From NCBI GenBank assembly GCA_963818225.1, contig CAWFRO010000014.1, positions 372,001 to 436,000 of the forward strand: DNA of 64,000 nucleotides, given 5' to 3'. Under the pieces are notes generated by a model that saw only the letters and a program-made list of their open reading frames with translations, was not told the origin of the DNA and ran no database searches. The stretch is from Palsa-504 sp963818225. Its GTDB lineage: Bacteria > Actinomycetota > Actinomycetes > Streptosporangiales > Streptosporangiaceae. The position numbers were made by a program, and so were the translations under genes. Below are positions 26,164-34,869 of this stretch, piece after piece (the stretch's first letter is position 1; each line of letters begins with the position of its first letter).

Positions 26164-27658
26164 GAGGACCTCCGATGGTGGGCCCGGGTGTGGCTACTTG
26201 GCCAGTGGCGGCCGGACCGGTGGCCGCCCGCGGCTGATACATCCAGACAGTGAACTGGCCGACACCGAACTTGTCCCAGTAGGGCAGCTCAGCGATGACG
26301 TGATACGTGCCGGCCTGGCGGATGTCGGCGGTAATGGCCTTGTCGGTATTCGCTGTGTCACCGAAGTCAAGGATCACGAGCGAGAAATAATGCTGCTGGA
26401 TGGCGGCCTGATAGGCGGCCAGCCCCGTGAGAGTGCGGGTCGTGCCCGCCGGCCGGTAGGCGAAAAACCAGGTGTCGGACCACTGCCACCAGGCCACTTG
26501 ATCTTGCAGGTAATAGGCGGGTACGTCGTAATCCTCGGTCAGGTAATGGCCCTGATGCTGACGTGTAAGTGATTGCAGCCGGTACGCGACCTGGGATGAA
26601 TTTGGCCAGGTCTGGTAAAAGGAACCGGACTGCGTCCGGCCCACGACCGCCGCCGGGACCAGCACCGCCGCCGCACCCGCCAGGGCCAGGCCCGCTGCGG
26701 CCCAGCGGCGCCGGCTGACCCGGGCGAGCTGCATGATGAGGAAGCCTGCGGCCACGGCGGCGAACCATGCACCGAAATCGACATGCTTGGACAGTGATGT
26801 CGTGGTGTGGATGCGCGCCTGGTTCAGCGGGGCCAGCACTCCCGAGACGGCCAGGACGGTGACGATGGCGGCCTGCACGCGGTCGCGACGGCGGGCGAGC
26901 GCCACGACCACGCCGATGGCAGCCGGGATGCAGGCGATGCCGATCCAGCGGCTGGCATCGGTGAGGACCATGCTGGCTGGGTTGCCGCCGACCGCCCGGG
27001 ACACGGTCGTCGACAGCAGCCCGGTGAAATACGCGGAGCCGCCGAGAGCGAGGAGGCCAGCATCCATCGCCACGGTACAGGCGGCGATCATCCCGCCGCG
27101 CCCCACCGCGGCCTTGGTCCCGCGCCGCCGGGCCACGACCAGGGCCCCCAGCGCCACGATGGTCGGGTCGAACAGAATACTGGCGTATTTGGTCGCGTTG
27201 GCCAGCGCCAGCAACGCCGCCCCGGCGATCACCAGCAACGTGGAGTCGTCCCGGTCCTCGGCGGCCACTACGCACCAGGCGGCGGCGGTCAGGAGAAAGA
27301 GCGACATCGCATCGTACGTCGCGAACGCGCCCAGGAACTGGGTCGGCCCCAGGGCAGCGAACAACGCGGCCGCGACGAACCCCGCCCAGCGGCCGAAGAG
27401 CCTGGTAGCGACCCCCCACAGCAGGATGGTTGCACCGAGCATGAAGGCCAGCGACAGCAGCCTGGCTCCGACCAGCCCGCCGGCGCTGGCCGCCAGCGCG
27501 GCCAACTGCGGGTAGAGAACGGGAGCCCCGGAGAAATAGGTCGCGTAGGCCGGCACAGCCGACCCGTGCAGCCAGTGCATGAGCTCCACATGACCGGCGA
27601 ACAGATAGGTAGCCTCGTCCAGGAATGCCGTGTTGGTCCACATCAGCCGCAGCGACAT
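26147..27658 (-). CDS. GT-C fold membrane glycosyltransferase (PMT/ArnT-like)
   Basis: The 503-residue product has about ten hydrophobic segments, an acidic first loop FLDEATYLFAGHVELMHWL typical of GT-C enzymes that use polyprenyl-phosphate sugars, and a C-terminal extracytoplasmic domain rich in aromatic residues. Upstream codons in the same frame (VPWSLVIILAAQAT) would complete the first membrane helix but no start codon precedes them, so a frameshift near 27700 or a missed start is possible. It probably transfers sugar from a lipid donor made by the GT2 at 22780-23562. Confidence 0.78.
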   Translation of the reverse strand: MSLRLMWTNTAFLDEATYLFAGHVELMHWLHGSAVPAYATYFSGAPVLYPQLAALAASAGGLVGARLLSLAFMLGATILLWGVATRLFGRWAGFVAAALFAALGPTQFLGAFATYDAMSLFLLTAAAWCVVAAEDRDDSTLLVIAGAALLALANATKYASILFDPTIVALGALVVARRRGTKAAVGRGGMIAACTVAMDAGLLALGGSAYFTGLLSTTVSRAVGGNPASMVLTDASRWIGIACIPAAIGVVVALARRRDRVQAAIVTVLAVSGVLAPLNQARIHTTTSLSKHVDFGAWFAAVAAGFLIMQLARVSRRRWAAAGLALAGAAAVLVPAAVVGRTQSGSFYQTWPNSSQVAYRLQSLTRQHQGHYLTEDYDVPAYYLQDQVAWWQWSDTWFFAYRPAGTTRTLTGLAAYQAAIQQHYFSLVILDFGDTANTDKAITADIRQAGTYHVIAELPYWDKFGVGQFTVWMYQPRAATGPAATGQVATPGPTIGGPRERRH

Positions 27659-27704
27659 CGTTGCCTGTGCGGCCAGGATGATGACCAGCGACCACGGAAC
27701 GGAA

Positions 27705-28406
27705 TCAAGCAGCGCCCAGCGGCTGCGCCGCGCCGGGGCCGGCCGGGACGATCTCGTCCCGCATCACCGGCAGCGGCCACATGATCTCCGAGTCCCGGGC
27801 CGGCGGACTGAGCGCGACGCCAGCGTGGCCATGGCGCGCACCGACGTTGGCGTGGTGGGCGCGACCGCTGGCCTGGTGAACACCAGCGCTGGCCCCCTGA
27901 ATACCAGCGGGCGCAGGCAGGGTGCCCCTCCGGCTCGCCAGCGACCACAGGTGGCTGGCCACATAGCCGGCCGGCGTGAGTATGGCGGTGATCGCCGCGT
28001 TGGCCATGATGTAGCCGACGCCCAGCCGGACCAGGCCCGCGTAGGCGGCCACGCCGATGCCCTGGATGGTCAGCTGCTGGACGTTGAACAGCGCAGCCGC
28101 CCGGATCATCGGGACGTCGCGGTCGCGCCAGGTGAGATAGCGGTTGAGCAGCAGGCTGAGCTGTACGGAGGCCAGGGTCTTGATGACGTAAGACGTCACA
28201 GTTCCCATCCCGGCCAGCCGGACCAGCGCCACCTGCAACGCCAGCCCGGCGAGGAAGACCGTGACACCGATCATCCCGAAGGTGCCAAATCTCCGCCAGT
28301 GCCGGCGGAGCAGGGCTCCGGCCGGGCGGCCGGGGCGGGCCAAGACATGACTGTGCGGGGGGCGCAAGGGACGCCTACTGGCGGCCCCGTTTGCGTCTGC
28401 AGTCAA
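27705..28406 (-). CDS. GtrA-family membrane protein
   Basis: The four-helix GtrA-like domain (FGTFGMIGVTVFLAGLALQV, VIKTLASVQLSLLLNRYLTW, VQQLTIQGIGVAAYAGLVRL, MANAAITAILTPAGYVASHL) has the conserved NRYLTWR motif. GtrA proteins are thought to flip polyprenyl-phosphate sugars across the membrane, which fits between the DPM-like synthase and the GT-C transferase. An unusual Ala/His/Gly-rich tail of about 70 residues follows. The 28406 start would be TTG; a later GTG is possible. Confidence 0.78.
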   Translation of the reverse strand: MTADANGAASRRPLRPPHSHVLARPGRPAGALLRRHWRRFGTFGMIGVTVFLAGLALQVALVRLAGMGTVTSYVIKTLASVQLSLLLNRYLTWRDRDVPMIRAAALFNVQQLTIQGIGVAAYAGLVRLGVGYIMANAAITAILTPAGYVASHLWSLASRRGTLPAPAGIQGASAGVHQASGRAHHANVGARHGHAGVALSPPARDSEIMWPLPVMRDEIVPAGPGAAQPLGAA

Positions 28407-28614
28407 CTAGCTGACACCTCCGGGTGCGCTGACGGTGGGGACCTTTCTCGGCTGACCCGATGCGACGACGGCATCACCGTTGATGCAAACCCACAGCGAT
28501 ATGGTGACGAATGTCCATAAAGGACGGTTTACGTGGATACACGACTTTTACGCTGAGCCTTCTGCTGTTACGTGAGGGGTGTTTGCGCAGCACGGAATTA
28601 ACGTGCTTGACCCC

Positions 28615-31311
28615 CTACCGGACGCCCGTCCCGGACATCGTGACGGCAATGGCGTGTGTCCCTTGCGGGTCGGTCCAGGTGAGCTTGTATGTCTCGCTGA
28701 ACGTTCCCGTCCGGGTCGGCTGGAAGGTGATCACGAGCTTCAGGTCATAGCCGCCGTTGACCGGAAGTCCCTTGACCACCCGGTAGCGGATCGCGAACGG
28801 TCCGCTGAGTGAGGACGAACTGGCCACGATTGCAGGCTGGTTGCCGGTGTTGGTCAGGCGGACCGTTGCCGTTACCTTCTTGCCCACCGGTATGGACCCG
28901 AATTTCACGGTCCGTACGGACGGCGTGAACTGGCTGACTGGCGGGGCGCCGATGCCGGACAGCCCGACGGTCGCGCTCATCCCGCTGTTTCCGCGAATGG
29001 TGAGCGAACTGGCGGCGGGCCGGCCTGCCGCGGCGCGAAGGTGACCTGCATCGTGACCGACTGCCCGGGGGCGATCTTCGTGCCGCGCTCGGGCAACCCG
29101 CTCGCGGAGAACTCACCGGACGGCGGGATGACCGCGGTGACGGTCTGGGTAGACGTGCCGCCGTTGGTGACCTCGATCGTCTTTGGCTCGGTGATACCGA
29201 CCGGCACGTCGGTTACCCCCTGGTCCGGCGCCAGCGGGAACGCCTGCGAGCTCGGCGTGGAAAAGAGCCCGGTCTGCGTCCCGTTGCCCGATAGGGGTAC
29301 GTTCACCGAGGGCACCCGGGCCGAGTTCGTGGTGAACGAGAGCGCCCCGGAGACACCGCCCGGGGAGGACGGCGCGAACGTCACCGGCGCGTGCAGCGCG
29401 TCGCCCTTTGCCAGGGTGACCGGGAACGTGACCGGAACGCTGGTTGTGCTGCCGTTGGCGGTCTTCGTTACCGTCCCGACCGAGTACGAGCTGGTGGTGG
29501 CGGCCGTGGAACTCGCCGAGACACCGGAGACGGTGACGTTCGCGGTCGCGGTTACGCTCACGTTCCGGCTTGTGCTGCCGCCCACGGGCGCCTCGCCGAA
29601 GCTGGTGGGCGTGGCGGTGAGCGCCGCAGCCGCCCCGCTGGTGATGCCGAATCCGAAGACGTGGCCGTCCCTGGTTCCGACGTAGACGTGCCCGCTGTCG
29701 GTGGCCGGGGTGGTGAACTTGGCGGCCGTCCCGATCGGCGCTGACCACAGTGGCGTCAGCGTACAGGGTGTCCCGGAGGTGCAGGTGCTGGCCGGGACGG
29801 CGCTGAAGGCGTAGAGCGTTCCGCCCGCACCGGTCGACTTGGTGACACCAACCGCCCAGACGATGGCCGACGACGCACTCGTTCCGTTCGACGTCACCAC
29901 CGGCGAGCCGGACGTGTAGCCGAACTTGAACGAGCTGGTGGCCACGGTATGCAGCACCGGCACGCCGCCGGTGGCGTAGGCCCACTTCATCTCGCGCAGG
30001 TAATCAGTGTTGGCGTCGAAGTACAGGAAATCGTTGGCTGCAGCGCTATTGCTGCTGGTCAGGGTAGGGGTGTCGGCGAATGCCGCCGGGTGCCCCCATT
30101 CGCCCGCGAAGCAGCAGATAATGCGCAGAGAGGCATCGGTGCCGCTCGGTCCCTGCGATTGACCGCCCAGGTTGTTGCGGTTCAGCAGGTAGATACGGCC
30201 GTACTTACCTGCGGCCACCATCAGGTCCGGGTAGGTACCGGTCCCGAAGGGGAGGGCTACCGGCCCCCCGGAACCGAAGTCGAGGTCCGCGGCGTCGAGC
30301 GACGAGGCGTTCTTCGGGCTGAAGAAGTCCTGCGCGGCCAGCGATCCGTTCGGTTGTACCGCGAGCCGTACCACGGACTCGGCGAGCTGGCCCGGCGGCG
30401 CGGTGCCGGGGCCCGGCGCCGGGAGAGACGCCGTTACCGGAGACCAAGTAGATCCGTCCGGGCCCGTCGGACATCAGCCCGCCCCCGCCCTGCCAGATGC
30501 CGGCCTGGTCATCGGTCACGCCGGTCTCATCGGACCAGAGGGTGGTCGCGTGGGTGGAGACGTTCACGCCGCTCACGAAGCCGTCGTAGGGCGAATTGTC
30601 GCAATGCGAGGCGAACCCTGCATAGATCCAGCCGTTCATCAGCAGCAGGCCCGGCCGCTGCCACTGCTGTGCGGGGTTGAACGTAATAGACGAGTCATTC
30701 GAGGGGCTGCCGCCAATGGCGACCTGCTCGGTGAGGGTGCCGGTTTGCGGGCTGATGCCGTACAGCTTGTATTGCGGGGCCGAGTTGACGATGGTCGCGG
30801 CCACCAGGTACACGGTGCCGGTGGCCGGGTCGTACACCGGTGTGCTCGTCACCCCGACGTCCGGCGAAAGGTCGGAGCACAGCGAACTCGTGTTCCATGG
30901 CGTGCCCAGCGACAGCGACCAGTTGACCGTGCCGGTCGTCGAATTCAGCCCGTATATCCAGTCGTTCTCCGTCGCGACGATCACAGTCGAACCGACGACC
31001 AGAGGCTGCGCGTAGACCGCCCCGTTGACGGCGGTGGAGAACATCTGGCCGAAGCTGCCGCCGCTGACCGCGGACGGCGTAAGCGCAGGCTCGCTAGAGT
31101 CCCAGCCGGTACGCAGGTTGTTTTGCGAGACCGTCACCTCGTCCGCGCGGACGGCCGGCAGCGCCAGCGTCATGGCGGCCAGCAGGGTCAGGGCCAGGAC
31201 GGCCACGACCGCGGCAAGGAACGGGAAGCGCCCGTGTCCGATGACAGCAGCCGCCCGGCGCCCATCCCCGCGGTGATCCCGCGAAACACCGCGCCAAGAA
31301 TGCTTGATCAT
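28615..31311 (-). pseudogene. Secreted beta-propeller protein with choice-of-anchor/ASH domains, two frameshifts
   Basis: One gene of about 895 codons is split over three frames. An N-terminal signal helix (FPFLAAVVAVLALTLLAAM) precedes a PQQ-like propeller (DWIYGLNSTTGTVNWS, GRIYLLNRNN, GHVYVGTRDGHVFGF) and at least three Ig-like ASH repeats of the form VGKKVTATVRLTNTGNQP. Breaks are near 30400 (after LVSGNGVS) and near 28990 (after APRQAG). It is probably a cell-surface or extracellular protein that interacts with the locus polysaccharide. ATG 31311 has aggaa upstream. Confidence 0.75.
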
Positions 31312-31531
31312 CTATTCCTGCCCCTATCGGTCGGCCCGCTCGCGGCGAATTTGGCTTAGCTGGCCACGGCTACTTGACCGCGACGACGCCATGAATCGCG
31401 TCCATCGTGATGACGCCGAGCTCGCTTGCGCGGATTACCTCAGAAGCGAAAATTCAACATAGTTTACCTCAATCGGACTTTTGGGCACATTACTCTAACG
31501 GTGGCGGCCGTCCCTTCAGCAGCATCACCGC

Positions 31532-32875
31532 TCATGGCCGCCCGAGGACCCGGACGTCCAGCCGGCTGCCTGCCAGGCTGCGGGTGTCGAGTGCGCACCG
31601 GGCGTCGATAATCGCCCGCTGGCGGACCACCGTGGCCAGCGCGGCCGGGTCGATGGCCCGGTAGTCGGCCCACTCGGTGAGGTGCAGGACGACGTCGGCA
31701 CCGCTCGGCCGCTTCCGACACCGATGTCCGCGTACCGCAGCTCCGGCCGGGTACGAGCCGCGTTCGGCATGGCCACCGGGTCATGCACGGACACGATGGC
31801 GCCCTCTGCGCGCCAGCTGCTCGCAGACGTCGAGGCTCGGCGAGTCCCGGATGTCGTCGCTGTTCGGCTTGAACGCGATGCCGAGCACGGCCATCCGCTT
31901 GCCGGCCAGCGCGCCGCCGACGGCCTCGCGGGCCAGCGTCGGCCACCCGCTCGCGGCGGCGCAGGTTGATGCGCGTCGACGTTGCCGAGCAGGCTGACGA
32001 CCGACTGCGACGCCGAGTTGCTCGCCGCGCGTCGCGCGGAAGGCGCGGATGTCCTTGGGCAGGCAGCCGCCGCCGAAGCCGAGGCCGGGCGACAGGAACC
32101 GGCGGCCGATGCGCTCGTCGATGGCCTAGCGCCTCGGCGAGCCGCGATCACATCGGCGCCCGCCGCCTCGCAGACCTCCGCCATGGCGTTGATGAAGGAG
32201 ATCTTGGTGGCCAGGAAGGAGTTGGCGGCCACCTTGACCAGTTCGGCGGTCTCCAGGTCGGTCGACGAGCGCGGGGATGCCGGTTTCGAGCGGCGGGGCG
32301 TAGACCTCGCGCAGCAGCTCTGCCGCGGCCGACTCGCGAGGTCACGCCGAAGACGAGGCGGTCCGGGCGTCAGGGTGTCCTGGACCGCGTAGCCCTCGCG
32401 CAGGAACTCCGGGTTCCAGGCCAGCTCGACCTGGTCGCCGGCCGGTGCCACCGCGCGCGAGCCGCGGCCAGCAGCGTCCGCGCGGTGCCGACCGGCACCG
32501 TCGACTTGCCGACGACCAGGCACTGCGACCGGTCAGGTGCGGGGCCAGCGCGTCGACGGCCGCGTGCACGTAGCTGCAGGTCCGCTGCGCCGTCGGCCGG
32601 CCTGCGGGCGTGCCGACGCACAGGAAGTGGACCTCGCCGAACTCGCCGACCTCGGCGAAGGAGGTGGTGAAGCGCAGCCGGCCCGCTTCGAGGTTCTTCC
32701 GCAGCAGCGGCTCGAGGCCCGGCTCGAAGAACGGCGCCTCACCGCGTGGCCGCCTTCGCGACCTTCGGCCGGTCGACGTCGATCGCCAGGACATCGTGGC
32801 CGAGCTCGGCCATGCAGACGGCGTGGGTAGGCCGAGATAGCCGATGCCGATCACGGTGAAGGAGCGTATGCTCAT
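31532..32875 (-). pseudogene. UDP-glucose/GDP-mannose dehydrogenase family, many frameshifts
   Basis: Segments in several frames reconstruct a nucleotide-sugar dehydrogenase of about 440 residues. They include the NAD fold TVIGIGYLGLPT, the VHFLCVGTP strand, WNPEFLREGYAVQDTLTP, ELVKVAANSFLATKISFINAM, the region around the catalytic Cys, and the C-terminal GAIVSVHDPVAM. I count at least five frame changes in 1.3 kb, the densest damage in the window and right beside the anomalous block. The enzyme would supply UDP-glucuronate or a GDP-mannuronate-type sugar to the polysaccharide locus. Confidence 0.75.
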
Positions 32876-33094
32876 ATGAGTCATTTCGCTATGGAGTCTT
32901 TCAGGTGAGCACATCGACATGTGTACGGGCGTGGGAGGGCCATAGCTTAAGCGGGCGAATCCAGAATTATCGGGCCATTTAGAGGAAGGGGGGACGGTGG
33001 GTTTACCCGCAGAATTGACGGAAACTGGTGACGCGGCGTTTATTTCGCGTTGTAAATCGGATCTTTCCGATTAATCCGAAAGTACAATGATTAC

Positions 33095-33893
33095 AGGGGT
33101 TGATGGGGGGGGGGGGGTTTGGTTTGGAGTGGATTTTAGGGGGGGTATAATGAGGGGGGGGGGGGTGGGGGTGGGGGGTTAGGGGGGGTTTTTTGTGGGG
33201 GATGGGTTTTGTGGTAAGTGGGGTTTGGAATGGTGGGTATGAGGGAGGGATGGGATTTTTGAGGGAGGTGGGGGATTTCAAGATTGGATGGGGTGAGAGG
33301 GAGGAGGGTGAAGAGGGTAGCACAAGATTTAAGTGTGTGGAGGTGGTAAGGAGAGTAGAGAGAAGAGGGTAAGCTATAAATGGTATGATGGGAAATAACA
33401 AGAAGATTATTAGTAGAATAGCAATAAGTGGTGGACAAGAGAAGGCAAGAGTACTGAGAGAGAAAAGATGAGGAAAGAGAGAGAATGAGAGATGTTGGAT
33501 GATATTAGGTGATACAACAAGATAGAAAAATAATGATGAAGAAAGATAATGTGTAACACTCGAGAAAAGATGAATAGATAACTGAAAACGAGAAATGATT
33601 CGATTGAGCATTCGATCTGAAAAGATTCTCGTATTTCAACTCTCGAAATGAAATGAGAATAAAAGATAGAAAAAAAAAGAGACGATTAATACGAGCAACG
33701 AACGATAAAAGACTAAACAAAAACACAAAAAAATGTCACAATAGATAACTCAAAAAATAAAAAAAAAACGACTATAATTCGAAATTAATAATTAGGCACC
33801 AGATAACGATACCGTACACGAGCGAAAGAGGATGGAAAGGAAATGTGAGAGAGGGAAAAGTGAAAATGTAAGGATAGGTAGAATGAAAGAAAA
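33095..33893. other. Anomalous low-complexity AT/purine-rich block, probable assembly artefact
   Basis: Composition changes abruptly from high GC to G homopolymers (about 33105-33185), then to purine-rich and then A-rich sequence, and returns to normal GC at about 33894. There are no codon statistics, no ribosome sites and no recognisable repeats or mobile-element ends. The minus-strand frame 33003-33611 encodes only low-complexity Ser/Leu/Pro. The right edge cuts hisN a few codons after its expected start. This looks like unreliable sequence between two contigs; a real foreign insertion cannot be excluded. Confidence 0.75.
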
Positions 33894-33894
33894 G

Positions 33895-34684
33895 CTACGA
33901 CGACGATCTGCGCTTCGCGCATGTCCTCGCCGACGCCGCCGACGACATCACCATGCGGCGGTTCCGGGCGCTGGACCTGCGGGTCGAAACCAAGCCCGAT
34001 CTCACGCCGGTGACCGACGCGGACCAGGCGGCCGAAGAATCACTGCGTAACGTCCTGCGCCGCGCCCGGCCCCGCGACGCGGTGCTGGGCGAGGAACTCG
34101 GCCGCAGCGGCTACGGGCCGCGCTGCTGGGTCCTGGATCCCATCGACGGGACGAAGAACTACGTGCGCGGCGTCCCGGTCTGGGCCACGCTGGCGGGGCT
34201 GATGGACGGCCCGGACGTCGTGGTGGGAGTGGTGTCCGCCCCCGCCCTGGGCCGCCGCTGGTGGGCCGCGCAGGGCGGCGGCGCGTGGACCGGGCGGAGC
34301 CTGACCAAGGCGTCGGCCTGCCGCGTGTCAGAGGTGACCAAGCTCAGCGACGCGTCGCTGTCCTACTCGGGCCTGGGCGGATGGGCCGAGCGCGGGATGC
34401 TGGGCAACTTCCTCGGCCTGACCCAGGCGGTGTGGCGGACCCGCGCGTTCGGGGACTTCTGGTCGCACGTACTGGTGGCCGAGGGGGCCTGCGACATCTC
34501 CACCGAACCGGAGGTGTCGCTGTGGGACCTGGCCGCACTGCAGATCATCGTGACCGAGGCCGGCGGCCGGTTCACGTCGCTGGAGGGCGAGGCCAGGCCC
34601 GACGGCGGCAGCGTGCTGTGCACCAACGGCCACCTGCACGACGAGGTGCTGGCGCAACTGCGCGACGGGGACCTGGCGCCCTGA
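33895..34684 (+). CDS. hisN: Histidinol-phosphatase / inositol-monophosphatase family, 5' end missing
   Basis: The frame is homologous from YDDDLRFAHVLADAADD onward, so only the start codon and one to three residues are missing at the junction with the anomalous block. Motifs are VETKPDLTPVTDADQAAEE, VLGEELG, WVLDPIDGTKNYVRGVPVWA (metal-binding DPIDGT) and WDLAALQIIVTEAGGRF. The best match by memory is the actinobacterial HisN that removes phosphate from histidinol phosphate. ATG 33953 is internal. In Streptomyces hisN lies near aroA and rsgA; here it is separated from rsgA by the polysaccharide locus. Confidence 0.9.
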
Positions 34685-34869
34685 CCGATTAATTCCGGCG
34701 ATCGCTATTCCCCATTTAGCGGATTTTTCCGGCCATCGGCCAAGACGGATGTTCCATTTCTTTTCCGCTGTTCAGCGTGGCTTAGCGGAATCGCTATAAG
34801 CCGCTCCTAATATCAAGCCTGGAATGTTAACGGGGATGGTATTTGCGTTATCAGTGACAGGAGAATTCG

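Noticed and set aside
33003..33611. Minus-strand open frame of about 200 codons in the anomalous block.
   Set aside because: It is a Ser/Leu/Pro/Ile-rich low-complexity product of compositionally odd sequence, with no homology or start signal.
33095..33893. Anomalous block considered as a mobile element, origin or retroelement.
   Set aside because: No terminal repeats, no target-site duplication, no coding or structural pattern was found; an artefact fits better.
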